DNA of 40,820 nt from WRAV01 sp050950205 (GCA_050950205.1 JBMNHF010000006.1:1-40820); one strand, 5' to 3'; counted from the first letter of the stretch, positions 32,581-40,615 are shown. The notes: a model not told the origin generated them from the letters alone. Program-made: numbers and translations.

Positions 32581-33745
32581 GAGTGCATACGCCATCGGCA
32601 AAGAATTGGGCATCTCTAAAAACACAGCCCGAAAATACATGCAGCCTGGTGTTTCACCGCCGGAGAAAATTGACCGTCCATCGAAGCTGGATGCGTACAA
32701 GCCGCTGCTGCATGAGCTGATGGCCGATGGGATCTACAACTGCGTGGTACTGCTCGATCGGCTGCGTGAGGCCGGATATGACGGTGGCATCAGCATCCTC
32801 AAGGATTATGTGCATCCGTTTCGTCCGCCAAAGAAGCTGCCGGCCGTGCGGCGGTATGAAACAGCTCCCGGGAAGCAGGCGCAGATGGATTGGGGCATCT
32901 GCCACTACACGGACACCGGCGGCACAGTGCACAAGGTTCCGGTATTTGTGATGGTGCTGGGGCATTCCCGAGCCAAATACATAGAATTCACAAGCCGCTG
33001 TGACCTCTCCAGCCTTGAGCGCTGCATGGTAAACGCCTTTGCATACTTCGGCGGCGTGCCAGAAAAGGTGCTGACGGATAACATGAAGACAGTGATTATC
33101 GGCAGAGATGGCGGCAAGCCCATCTGGAACACGGCGTTCGAGGATTTCTCCGTGGATATGGGCTTCATACCAAAGGTGTGCGCTCCCCGCCGCCCGCAGA
33201 CGAAGGGCAAGGTGGAACGGCTCGTCGGCTATGTAAAGGACAACTTCCTGCCCGGACGCAGATTCGAGGACTTAAACGACCTGAACCGTCAGGCACTGCA
33301 GTGGTGCCGTAAGCATGACGGGAAGGTTCATGGAACGACCGGAAGAATTCCGGCTATAGAGCTCTCAAAGGAAGGGCTGCTTTCGCTCCCGCCACAGGAG
33401 GTTATGGACAAGTACCGCTGGGAGACCAGAAGCGTGACCCGAGACGGCTTAGTGAGCTTTGATGGCATACACTATGGTGTGCCCTGGCAGTATAGCGGCA
33501 GGCAGGTTCAGGTTCGGCTGTGCGCCGGGTATGTCGAGATTCACCTCGACAACACACTCATAGCAAGGCATGAGGCCAAATACTCCGGCGGTAAAATTGT
33601 ATGGCTCACCGGACAATACGCCGGTCTCAGCGAAAAGGGTGGAATACCACTGCCGAACAGCTTCGCCAAGCAGCATCCACCACAGGTCGAGGCTCGGGAT
33701 TTGGGTGAATATGACCGGCTGTTCCAGGTGGCGTCCAATGGTTGA
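32528..33745 (+). CDS. istA: IS21-family transposase IstA
   Basis: DDE-type transposase of 405 residues that cuts and joins the element ends. An N-terminal helix-turn-helix (SAYAIGKELGISKNTARKY, about residues 15-35) is followed by the catalytic core: QMDWG (first Asp), VLTDNMKT (second Asp) and TKGKVERLVGYVK (Glu). The C-terminal domain begins near residue 290. The ATG at 32528 lies seven bases after GGAGGT; upstream in-frame starts are possible but would add non-family residues. It overlaps istB. Confidence 0.93.
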   Translation: MLRSGIIMKIKESAGAGKSAYAIGKELGISKNTARKYMQPGVSPPEKIDRPSKLDAYKPLLHELMADGIYNCVVLLDRLREAGYDGGISILKDYVHPFRPPKKLPAVRRYETAPGKQAQMDWGICHYTDTGGTVHKVPVFVMVLGHSRAKYIEFTSRCDLSSLERCMVNAFAYFGGVPEKVLTDNMKTVIIGRDGGKPIWNTAFEDFSVDMGFIPKVCAPRRPQTKGKVERLVGYVKDNFLPGRRFEDLNDLNRQALQWCRKHDGKVHGTTGRIPAIELSKEGLLSLPPQEVMDKYRWETRSVTRDGLVSFDGIHYGVPWQYSGRQVQVRLCAGYVEIHLDNTLIARHEAKYSGGKIVWLTGQYAGLSEKGGIPLPNSFAKQHPPQVEARDLGEYDRLFQVASNG

Positions 33746-34520
33746 ATTAGAGCATGCCAGAGATTTACTGGAGAATATGGGCCTCAAAACGGCGGCCGGG
33801 CTTCTGGATGCGCAGCTGGAGCGCTCCTTGAAAGCGGAGAACACCTATCTGGCCTTTCTCCTGGAGCTTCTCACTTTGGAGGATACGGAGCGTAAGCGTA
33901 GAGGTGAGGAGATGCGGATCAAGCTTTCCCGGCTCCCGCATAGAAAGACACTTGGCGAGTTTGACTTCGACTTTCAGCCCAGCATCGACAAACGGCAGAT
34001 TGACGAGCTGGCGACGCTGGCCTTTGCCGCCAGGGCGGAGAATGTGATCTTGCTGGGGCCGCCCGGTGTCGGGAAAACGCATTTGGCTGTGGGCCTTGCC
34101 ATGCAAGCTCTGAAGTCCGGCCTGGCCGTCTACTACACCAATCTTTCGCAGCTGATCGCAGACCTGAAAAAGGCGCAGGAGCAGAACCGTCTGGAACGCC
34201 GTTGGCGGGTGTATCTCAGACCCGATATCCTCATCATTGACGAGGTCGGCTACCTACAGCTTGACCGCACAGAGGCGCAGCTGCTCTTCAGACTCGTGTG
34301 CGAGAGATATGAGCATGGGAGCATTATTCTGACCAGCAATAAGTATTTCAGAGACTGGGGCGAGCTTATGAGCGACAGCGTTATTGCCACCGCCATGCTC
34401 GATAGATTGCTGCATCACGCCCATGTGATGAACATCCGGGGCGATACCTACAGGCTCAAAGATCGCAGAAAATCCGGCGTCATGCTGACACCACCGGCGG
34501 ACATCCCGGCGGTAGACTGA
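33738..34520 (+). CDS. istB: IS21-family helper ATPase IstB
   Basis: AAA+ ATPase of 260 residues, DnaC-related, that helps IstA choose and engage the target. Walker A is LLGPPGVGKTHLAV (about 106-119), Walker B is ILIIDEVGYLQL, with the arginine-containing NKYFRDWGE segment and C-terminal HHAHVMNIRGDTYRLKDR typical of IstB. The ATG at 33738 overlaps the end of istA, so the two are coupled. Confidence 0.94.
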   Translation: MVELEHARDLLENMGLKTAAGLLDAQLERSLKAENTYLAFLLELLTLEDTERKRRGEEMRIKLSRLPHRKTLGEFDFDFQPSIDKRQIDELATLAFAARAENVILLGPPGVGKTHLAVGLAMQALKSGLAVYYTNLSQLIADLKKAQEQNRLERRWRVYLRPDILIIDEVGYLQLDRTEAQLLFRLVCERYEHGSIILTSNKYFRDWGELMSDSVIATAMLDRLLHHAHVMNIRGDTYRLKDRRKSGVMLTPPADIPAVD

Positions 34521-34594
34521 TCGGCGGTAGAGAAATCGGCGTTTTGGGTCATTTCTCCCCGGCGTTTTTGGGTCAAATCAAGTCGGCGTTGACA

Positions 34595-34599
34595 AGGGT
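34595..34599. repeat. Target site duplication, right copy
   Basis: AGGGT directly after the element; identical to 32423-32427. Confidence 0.9.
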
Positions 34600-34662
34600 T
34601 CCCCCAATCCGCCTACCGAAACCGATGAGCGGGTGATTTACGTTGCCCGCAAGCCTATGTGA
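34600..34662 (+). pseudogene. Methyltransferase 3' fragment
   Basis: Twenty codons plus stop that continue the frame broken at 32427. They encode SPNPPTETDERVIYVARKPM, the usual last strand of such methyltransferases. There is no start codon with a ribosome site, so it is not expressed as a protein on its own. Confidence 0.9.
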
Positions 34663-34722
34663 TATTTGCAATGTATGAGAGCCTTCTGCATAAGCAGGAG
34701 ACTATTTGGGAGAAGAATGTAT

Positions 34723-35595
34723 ATGGGAGTAATTGTAACAGCCATTACCAAAGACGGCGGAGCTTTTTGTCACGCCATCGACTCTACCGATATCTGTAAC
34801 CGAGCAGAGTCGATTCACCGCACTTCCGCCACCGTTACGGCTGCTCTGGGACGGCTTTTGACTGCCAGTTCCCTCATGGGAGCCATGCTGAAGGAGGAAA
34901 AAGCCTCCCTCACTCTACGATTGCAGGGAGATGGCCCGGCAGGCTCTATCATTGCCGTTTCGGACAGTCACGGCAACGTGCGGGGGTATGTCCAAAATCC
35001 GGTGGTGGAAATTCCACTGAATGACAAGGGCAAACTGGATGTGGCGGGAGCCGTTGGAAAAAACGGCAATCTTTTTGTGATGAAGGATTTTGGATACGGG
35101 GAGCCGTATATTGGACAAATCCCCATTGTATCGGGAGAAATTGCCGAGGACATCACCCATTACTATGCGGTGAGCGAGCAGATTCCCACGGTGTGCGCTC
35201 TGGGTGTTTTGGTGGCACCGGATCTCAAGGTGATGGCAGCGGGGGGATTTATTGCCCAACTGTTGCCCGGCGCAGGGGATGACGTCATCGATGCTCTGGA
35301 ATCCAATGTGATGGGACTTCCGGCCATTACGGCCATGCTGCGGGATGGCTTGACGGCTCAGGATATTGCCCAGCGGGTTCTGGCAGGGATGGAGCCGGAA
35401 ATATTGGACTCCACTAAAGTGGAATACCGCTGCAACTGCACCCGGGAGCGGGTAGAGCGGGCCCTTATTACGTTGGGACGAGAAGAACTGGAGGCTATGG
35501 CAGCCGAAAAGCCGGTGACAGAAGTGGACTGCCATTTCTGCAATAAGAAGTACCGCTTTCGCCCCGCCGAACTGCGGGCTCTCATTAAGGAGTAG
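34723..35595 (+). CDS. hslO: Redox-regulated chaperone Hsp33
   Basis: Cytoplasmic holdase that binds unfolding proteins under oxidative stress, 290 residues. The N-terminal part (GVIVTAITKDGGAFCHAIDSTDI, ATVTAALGRLLTASSLMGAMLK, GSIIAVSDSHGNVRGYV) and the C-terminal zinc switch with four cysteines (YRCNCTRERVERAL and DCHFCNKKY) are clear. I use the ATG at 34723; an ATG six bases upstream (34717) also follows GGGAG. The gene lies just after the split methyltransferase, so the inserted element may reduce or change its transcription. A strong terminator follows. Confidence 0.95.
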   Translation: MGVIVTAITKDGGAFCHAIDSTDICNRAESIHRTSATVTAALGRLLTASSLMGAMLKEEKASLTLRLQGDGPAGSIIAVSDSHGNVRGYVQNPVVEIPLNDKGKLDVAGAVGKNGNLFVMKDFGYGEPYIGQIPIVSGEIAEDITHYYAVSEQIPTVCALGVLVAPDLKVMAAGGFIAQLLPGAGDDVIDALESNVMGLPAITAMLRDGLTAQDIAQRVLAGMEPEILDSTKVEYRCNCTRERVERALITLGREELEAMAAEKPVTEVDCHFCNKKYRFRPAELRALIKE

Positions 35596-35651
35596 TAGGG
35601 TTAAATAATATATCCTACGACAATTATGCTGGATATAAGTACCCAAACTGC

Positions 35652-35693
35652 AAAATTAGCTGACAAGTCTTTTCCCTTGTCAGCTAATTTTTC
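35652..35693. terminator. Bidirectional terminator between hslO and csaA
   Basis: Perfect 16-bp inverted repeat (35652-35667 with 35676-35691) with an 8-nt loop. It has T-runs on its downstream side for both strands. The inter-arm loop is tcttttcc. Confidence 0.92.
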
Positions 35694-35784
35694 TTTATTA
35701 ATCGAGATTGTTTAAATAGTAGGGGGAGTTGAATGCAAGAAATATGTGAACAACTTGCGAAGATTTATTTCTTGAAAAGTTGCA

Positions 35785-36114
35785 TCAGCCCAGTTTGTCC
35801 CCCTTTTTTACTGGCATATCCGGGGCAATCAGCACCACACCTTGGTCTGAATAGGTGCCCAGCACCAGCACCTCGGATAGAAAATCAGCCACCTGCCGGG
35901 GTGGAAAGTTGACTACAGCCAGAACCTGTTTGCCCGGCAAGTCCTGCAAGGTGTAGCATTGGGTGATTTGTGCGCTGGATTTTTTCACTCCCAGCTCTTC
36001 GCCAAAATCCATCCACAACTTGTAAGCGGGTTTGTGCGCTTTCTCAAAAGGCTCTGCTTTTACAATTTCGCCTACCCGAATATCCAGCTTTAAAAAATCT
36101 TCGAAAACAGCCAT
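35785..36114 (-). CDS. csaA: CsaA-type tRNA-binding domain protein
   Basis: OB-fold protein of 109 residues like the C-terminal tRNA-binding domain of MetRS and TyrRS. The family pattern is FLKLDIRVGEIVKAEPF, GVKKSSAQITQCYTLQDL, KQVLAVVNFPPRQVADFLSEVLVLG. B. subtilis CsaA has chaperone-like and protein-export effects. The ATG at 36114 is nine bases from AGGGA; an ATG at 36123 is too near that site. It lies 55 bases downstream of the ABC ATPase gene on the same strand and may be co-transcribed. Confidence 0.92.
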   Translation of the reverse strand: MAVFEDFLKLDIRVGEIVKAEPFEKAHKPAYKLWMDFGEELGVKKSSAQITQCYTLQDLPGKQVLAVVNFPPRQVADFLSEVLVLGTYSDQGVVLIAPDMPVKKGDKLG

Positions 36115-36169
36115 AAAAATCATTCCCTATCCATAATTTGAGTAAGCTCTAATTTCGCATCCCAGAGAA

Positions 36170-36925
36170 CTAAATTTGGGGGATGACTACCTTTGCACCA
36201 TCAATGGTATGGATGTTGACCGGTATTTGATACACTTCCCGGATGCTTTCAGCCGTTATGATTTCCGCCCCGCCGTAATCGTAGATTTGATTGTCTTTCA
36301 GCAGCAGAAACTTGTCGCAATAACGCAGGGCCAAATTCAGGTCGTGAATGACAAGGATAACGGCAATGTGGTGCTCCCGGCTTATCTGGGTTACCAGCTC
36401 TAATACCTCGTATTGATTGCGCAGATCCAAGTTGCTGGTGGGCTCATCCAACAGAAGAATTCTGGGTTGCTGAGCCAATGCTCTGGCCAGCATAACTTTT
36501 TGCTGCTCCCCGCCACTTAATTCGTCTACATAACGAACCGCCATGTCCTCCATCCCCATTTTTTGAAGGACGTTGGCCACCACCGCTTCGTCCTCTTGGC
36601 GTACTCCCCATTTGATGTAAGGTTTTCGGCCCAGCATCACCATATCGTACACCGTCAGGCGGCTGTTTTGGGTTCCCTGGGCCACAAAGGCAATGTTTTG
36701 AGCGACTTGATTGAGCGGCATTTTTAATATATCTTCATGACCCACATAGACTGCGCCTTTTTGAGGGGATAAAATGCGGTTGATGCACTTGAGCAGGGTG
36801 CTTTTGCCGGCCCCATTGTTGCCCAGAATGGCCAAGCATTCACCGGCATGGGCCTTAAATGCAATGCTCTGCAAAATGGGGTTGGAGCTGCTGTACCCAA
36901 ACTCCAAGTCTTTCACCAGCATCAT
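36170..36925 (-). CDS. FecE/BtuD-type ABC transporter ATPase
   Basis: ATP-binding subunit of a FecCD-type importer, 251 residues. Walker A is GNNGAGKSTLL (about 35-45), Q-loop FVAQGTQ, signature ELSGGEQQKVMLARAL, Walker B ILLLDEPTSNLD, and the switch His in VIHDLNLA. The ATG overlaps the permease stop by four bases. It belongs to the fmdE-led uptake operon. Substrate class (siderophore, cobalamin, heme, or oxyanion/metal) cannot be fixed from this subunit. Confidence 0.92.
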   Translation of the reverse strand: MMLVKDLEFGYSSSNPILQSIAFKAHAGECLAILGNNGAGKSTLLKCINRILSPQKGAVYVGHEDILKMPLNQVAQNIAFVAQGTQNSRLTVYDMVMLGRKPYIKWGVRQEDEAVVANVLQKMGMEDMAVRYVDELSGGEQQKVMLARALAQQPRILLLDEPTSNLDLRNQYEVLELVTQISREHHIAVILVIHDLNLALRYCDKFLLLKDNQIYDYGGAEIITAESIREVYQIPVNIHTIDGAKVVIPQI

Positions 36926-38004
36926 GATTTCTTACCGCCTTTAAATAGAAGATAGAGGAATAGGGGAGCACCTAAGAAGGAGGTAATGGCTCCAATGGGC
37001 AAAATCACCGGTGCAATGACAGTCCGGGCGGCAAGATCCCCCAGTAGCAGCAAAATCGATCCCATGAGGGCAGAGCAGGGAAGGAGGTATGTGTGGTTGT
37101 TGCCCACCACTTTCCGAACCATGTGGGGCGCCACCAGACCGATGAAGTTGATAATGCCCAAATAGGAGACAATGACAGCGGCGGTAAGGGAGCAGATCAC
37201 CATATTGACAATTCGCACCTTATTGACGTTGACCCCCAAACTGATAGCTGTTTGCTCACCGCTTTCCAAGGCATTGTAGTTCCATCGGTTCAGGATAAAA
37301 TAGCCGGTGGCCAAAAACACCACCACCGCCATCACCCCTATTTCTTTCCAGCCGGTGCGACCCAAATCGCCAAAGGTCCAAAAAACCACCGAGGCCAGCT
37401 GCACCTCATTGGCAAAAAATTGCAATAGGGTGGTGGCACCTTGAAACATGGCGCTCAGAGCTACGCCCGCCAAAACCATGGCTTCCGGCGTTATCTTTTT
37501 GAATCGGGATAAGGCCAGAATAATCACCGACACGCCCATACTGCAGGCAAAGGCACAAAAGCTGATCAGTAAGGGGTTGGAAAACTGCATGGACGCTATG
37601 GTGCTTCCTTGGGCGCCTGCACCCAACACAATGATGGCGAAGGCTGCTCCAAAGGAAGCTCCCTGAGAAATTCCCAGTGTGGAGGCGGAAGCGAGAGGAT
37701 TGCGAAGAATAGCCTGTAGCACGCATCCGGAGATACCAAGACCCAATCCCCCCACAATAGCAGTCAAAACCCGGGGAAGGCGAATGTTTTGCACCACCGT
37801 GTTGACCTTGCTATCTTTTGCTTTTCCTGCCACAGCCTTTGCAATTTCCAAAAGGGAAGTTTCGTAGGATCCGGAGCGGAGGGAGAGGAGTGCAATGAAA
37901 ACCACGCAACCCAGCAGCAGGCATAACACCAAAAGGTTTCGCTTTTTGTATCGCAGATATGCTTGCAAGCTTATGTCTTTGTGCTCTGCTGTCACCCTAT
38001 TCAC
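36922..38004 (-). CDS. FecCD-type ABC transporter permease
   Basis: Membrane subunit of 360 residues with about ten transmembrane segments, starting near residue 28 (LLVLCLLLGCVVFIALLSL). Typical FecCD segments are RLPRVLTAIVGGLGLGISGCVLQAILRNPLASASTLGISQGASFGA, GVALSAMFQG, and LGIINFIGLVAPHMVRKVVG with the coupling helix. It starts with GTG at 38004, overlapping the binding-protein gene by eight bases; a second GTG at 37995 is possible. It pairs with the ATPase downstream. Confidence 0.92.
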   Translation of the reverse strand: MNRVTAEHKDISLQAYLRYKKRNLLVLCLLLGCVVFIALLSLRSGSYETSLLEIAKAVAGKAKDSKVNTVVQNIRLPRVLTAIVGGLGLGISGCVLQAILRNPLASASTLGISQGASFGAAFAIIVLGAGAQGSTIASMQFSNPLLISFCAFACSMGVSVIILALSRFKKITPEAMVLAGVALSAMFQGATTLLQFFANEVQLASVVFWTFGDLGRTGWKEIGVMAVVVFLATGYFILNRWNYNALESGEQTAISLGVNVNKVRIVNMVICSLTAAVIVSYLGIINFIGLVAPHMVRKVVGNNHTYLLPCSALMGSILLLLGDLAARTVIAPVILPIGAITSFLGAPLFLYLLFKGGKKS

Positions 38005-39133
38005 CCAGCTTCATTTCTTTAAATTCGTAGCCATGTTCTTTGAGGGTATCGTAAAATTTGGTACCCAGCATCATCTCAAAAATTTCGTCTGCCTTTGCCG
38101 CAGGGTCCACGTCTGCAAACTGCTGGGGGAAGATGACCTTTCCCGCATAATAGGCATCGGCTAGAGCCAGCTCCGCATTGACTGCATTGGTGCGGAAGGA
38201 TATCTGGGAATACAGCCTTCCCTCCTTGATCGCCGTCAGGGAGTTGTAGTAGTCGGGGTTTGCCGCATAATCTTCATTGATAAGGGCCATGCCGTTAAAG
38301 TCGAGGAAGATAATGTCCGGATCCCATTGCAGCACCTGCTCGAGATCGATGTTGAAGGCGCCGGTCTGTCCGGTGAGATCCGCCAGGTTTTTGGCTCCAA
38401 TGGCAACAAAGGGGGAGTAGTTGGCTTCGGTTCCATCAAAGCCATGGGCACCCTTAAAGGAGATGCCGCCAGCATAAACGGTGGGCTTTTCCTCTTCCGG
38501 AATGTCTTTAGTGCGGCGGGTGAGATCCTCCTCCAGCCCTTTGATGTAGGCAATCAGCTCATTGGCCCGCTCCTGTCTGCCGTACACTTCTCCCATCAGG
38601 GCAAGGGTCTGGTAGCATTTGGAGTCAAACATATTGTCAATCAAGGGGATGGTGACCACCGGAATCCCCAGTTTGTTCTGCAGATTGTCGGCGGTGTCTT
38701 TGTCCACCGCAGCCATGACCACATCGGGGTTGAGCTTGATAATCTCTTCATCATAAGTGGTTCCGTTGTCCCCCATCACCGGCAGGGTGGAAAAGAGAGG
38801 GTTGTTAATGTAGCTAAAAGGCTTGGTAATGCGGGGTTCGATTTCATTTTGCTCCACGCCAATCACCAAATCGGTGGCCTGCATATAGGTGGTAAAGCGC
38901 AGGGTTCCCACGTTGACGCAGACAATGGACTGGACCACCTGGGGGATTTCCACCTGCCTGCCGGTTGCGTCAGTGATGATGCGCAAGCCGTTATCCTGGG
39001 GCGGTGTGGAGGATTCTATTGCTGTTGGGCTATGCTCTTTCTCCATTTCGGCAGAGGGGAGGGCAGTGCTACTGGGAGCACATCCTGCCAAGACCAATAT
39101 CCATATCAATGCAATTGCCAAAGTACGTTTCAA
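37997..39133 (-). CDS. ABC transporter substrate-binding lipoprotein (FecB/BtuF type)
   Basis: Cluster A-III periplasmic-binding-like lipoprotein, 378 residues, that captures the ligand outside the cell. The signal has a lipobox VLAGC with Cys18. Two lobes joined by a long helix can be followed: IITDATGRQVEIPQVVQSIVCVN, TYDEEIIKLNPDVVMAA, ALMGEVYGRQERANELIAYIKG and DPDIIFLDFNG. The start is TTG at 39133 with AGGAAG upstream. It lies 42 bases after fmdE. The ligand is probably a metal complex; this is an inference from the family and neighbour. Confidence 0.9.
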   Translation of the reverse strand: MKRTLAIALIWILVLAGCAPSSTALPSAEMEKEHSPTAIESSTPPQDNGLRIITDATGRQVEIPQVVQSIVCVNVGTLRFTTYMQATDLVIGVEQNEIEPRITKPFSYINNPLFSTLPVMGDNGTTYDEEIIKLNPDVVMAAVDKDTADNLQNKLGIPVVTIPLIDNMFDSKCYQTLALMGEVYGRQERANELIAYIKGLEEDLTRRTKDIPEEEKPTVYAGGISFKGAHGFDGTEANYSPFVAIGAKNLADLTGQTGAFNIDLEQVLQWDPDIIFLDFNGMALINEDYAANPDYYNSLTAIKEGRLYSQISFRTNAVNAELALADAYYAGKVIFPQQFADVDPAAKADEIFEMMLGTKFYDTLKEHGYEFKEMKLGE

Positions 39134-39175
39134 GGTTATCTTCCTTTTCTGAGTTAGAATTGATCGACCAAAATT

Positions 39176-39700
39176 TTACCAGCCTCGGCTGTATTGGTGG
39201 AAGCAGTCGAGACAGACCGGTTTGCCCTGCTGCAACCGGATTTTATGTTCCGGAGCGGACTCACCACATTCCTCACAGGTCACCGAGGAAAAAATTCTGG
39301 CCCGCTCTGGAATTGGAACATCCACCTCTTTGCAATCGAAAACCTCATCCACCGCAGCATTGAGCAAGTACTCCTGATATTGGGGACGCTCCATGCCGTT
39401 GTTTTTGGCCTTGAGATAAAAGCGCATGGCTTTTCCGGTGTCTCTCCTAATAAAGGTAAAGGCCTGCTTGCCGGTTCCTTTGTAAATTAAGTTGCCTTTG
39501 CCTATGGTGCAGCTCATCAGCGCCTGAATGGCGTCTACGCCACAGGCATCGTTTTCGGTGATGCAGATTAACTCTTCGTCAAAGGAAGAGCTGACACCCA
39601 TTTTTTCTACCACCGCCTCGCAGGCCTTTACACCGATGGCAAGGCCGGGGCATTCGTGTCCGTGAAAAGCTCTTGCTTTTTCCCAATATGCTTTGTTCAT
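39176..39700 (-). CDS. FmdE-family protein with C-terminal zinc finger
   Basis: 174 residues. The N-terminal domain has the FmdE pattern FHGHECPGLAIGVKACEAVVEKMG and ENDACGVDAIQALMSCTIGKGNL, with conserved His/Cys residues likely to bind metal. A four-cysteine zinc finger follows (CEECGESAPEHKI, VCLDC). FmdE genes were named for a molybdenum formylmethanofuran dehydrogenase operon, but bacteria that carry them lack that enzyme, so the role is open. The ATG at 39700 follows GGGAGGA (39713-39707). It leads the ABC operon and is preceded by a leader with an intrinsic terminator, suggesting ligand-controlled read-through. Mo/W handling is an inference. Confidence 0.9.
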   Translation of the reverse strand: MNKAYWEKARAFHGHECPGLAIGVKACEAVVEKMGVSSSFDEELICITENDACGVDAIQALMSCTIGKGNLIYKGTGKQAFTFIRRDTGKAMRFYLKAKNNGMERPQYQEYLLNAAVDEVFDCKEVDVPIPERARIFSSVTCEECGESAPEHKIRLQQGKPVCLDCFHQYSRGW

Positions 39701-39732
39701 TTCAAATCCTCCCAAAGGCATGGCTACAAAAT

Positions 39733-39849
39733 AAAAAAGGCGCAACAAAAGTTGCGCCTTCTGGCGTAATCCACCGATTCTTTCGGCGAATGCATCAAAA
39801 TAAGAGGTAAAACCCACTTCTGTGGTATGGCAAAACTTCATGTCATGCC
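39733..39849 (-). promoter_or_regulatory. Terminator-bearing leader of the fmdE operon (candidate attenuator)
   Basis: Transcribed leader of about 149 nt from the promoter at 39856-39884. It contains an intrinsic terminator: stem AAGGCGCAAC/GTTGCGCCTT (39760-39751 with 39746-39737) and a U-run (39738-39733). The arm GGCG can instead pair in CGCC-AGAA-GGCG (39766-39755), so two exclusive folds exist. Small hairpins CCAC-AGAA-GTGG and CCG...CGG lie upstream. I recognise no known aptamer; cobalamin box elements are absent. Confidence 0.6.
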
Positions 39850-39855
39850 TTTGTT

Positions 39856-39884
39856 ATTATATCGGGCTGCATAGAATTTGTCAA
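39856..39884 (-). promoter_or_regulatory. Promoter of the fmdE-ABC operon
   Basis: Minus-strand TTGACA (39884-39879), exactly 17 nt, TATAAT (39861-39856): a perfect consensus. Such a strong promoter fits a unit controlled after initiation. Confidence 0.85.
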
Positions 39885-39935
39885 TTTCAACTCCCCTGTC
39901 ACTCAATCCTATGCAACCAAACTCAATTTTATCAA

Positions 39936-39964
39936 TTGTTTTTTTCCTTGGGTTCAGGTAAAAT
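39936..39964 (+). promoter_or_regulatory. Promoter of the DUF3842 gene
   Basis: TTGTTT (39936-39941), 17-nt spacer, TAAAAT (39959-39964). It is divergent from the fmdE promoter. Confidence 0.6.
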
Positions 39965-39994
39965 AAGTTACATCGATGTTAGGGAGGGCTTTGG

Positions 39995-40405
39995 TTGAAG
40001 ATAATGGTAATTGACGGGCAGGGCGGACGTTTGGGACTTGCCATCATCGAGGGATTAAGAGCGGCGAAAGTACCGGCTGAGATTATAGCGGTGGGCACCA
40101 ATAGTGCGGCAACCGGAACCATGATGAACGGAAAAGCCGATGCGGCAGCAACCGGGGAAAATGCCGTTGTTGTAAACGCCAGAGACGCTGACTACATTAT
40201 CGGTCCCATTGGAATTGTGGTAGCGGATTCGTTGCACGGAGAAATTTCACCCCAAATGGCTGTTGCAGTTGGACAGAGCAAGGCAAGAAAGATTTTGCTT
40301 CCCATGAGCCGTTGCAACACCTGTGTTGTGGGCGTTCAGGAGATGCCTTTTGCAGAACTAATCAAGCTCGCTGTCAATCAAATTCTGTCCGCTTCGTGCG
40401 TTTAG
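39995..40405 (+). CDS. DUF3842 family protein
   Basis: Conserved Firmicute protein of 136 residues, function unknown. It begins KIMVIDGQGGRLGLAIIEGL and continues as a small alternating alpha/beta domain, with DADYIIGPIGIVVADSLHGEISP and a cysteine pair in MSRCNTCVVGVQE. The glycine-rich start suggests nucleotide or cofactor binding. The start is TTG at 39995, seven bases after AGGGAGG. It is a single-gene unit divergent from the FmdE operon; whether the two are linked is unknown. Confidence 0.88.
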   Translation: MKIMVIDGQGGRLGLAIIEGLRAAKVPAEIIAVGTNSAATGTMMNGKADAAATGENAVVVNARDADYIIGPIGIVVADSLHGEISPQMAVAVGQSKARKILLPMSRCNTCVVGVQEMPFAELIKLAVNQILSASCV

Positions 40406-40495
40406 CCGCACCCTTTGTTTATTCCCCGTTGGCATCGGTTGGTAGGGTGTCAGCTCCACTCTGTGGGAGAAGATCAGAGGTCTTATTGAATAACA

Positions 40496-40536
40496 AAACC
40501 GCGCTGTTGAGCCACAAAAGCTTCACAGCGCGGTTT
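40496..40536 (-). terminator. Terminator of tRNA-Gly
   Basis: Perfect 12-bp inverted repeat AAACCGCGCTGT (40496-40507) / ACAGCGCGGTTT (40525-40536), 17-nt loop. On the minus strand it ends in a T-rich run (TTTTGTTATT). Confidence 0.8.
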
Positions 40537-40541
40537 CTAAA

Positions 40542-40615
<74 letters not shown>

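Larger units (their letters stand above)
32428..34594 (+). mobile_element. Complete IS21-family insertion sequence
   Basis: 2167 bp bounded by TGTCA...TGACA and flanked by AGGGT on both sides. It carries istA and istB. Both ends hold spaced repeats in opposite orientation with the pattern CGCCG-n5-(A/T)AATGACC-like: on the left near 32434-32481, on the right near 34523-34589. These are the multiple transposase-binding sites typical of IS21. Both genes are intact, so the element may still be mobile. Confidence 0.95.

Noticed and set aside
39701..39841. In-frame N-terminal extension of fmdE from an ATG at 39841
   Set aside because: It would translate through the intrinsic terminator and lacks a ribosome site, whereas the ATG at 39700 has a strong one and gives the family start.
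39733..39849. Cobalamin riboswitch before the importer operon
   Set aside because: The characteristic cobalamin box sequence and expected length are not present.
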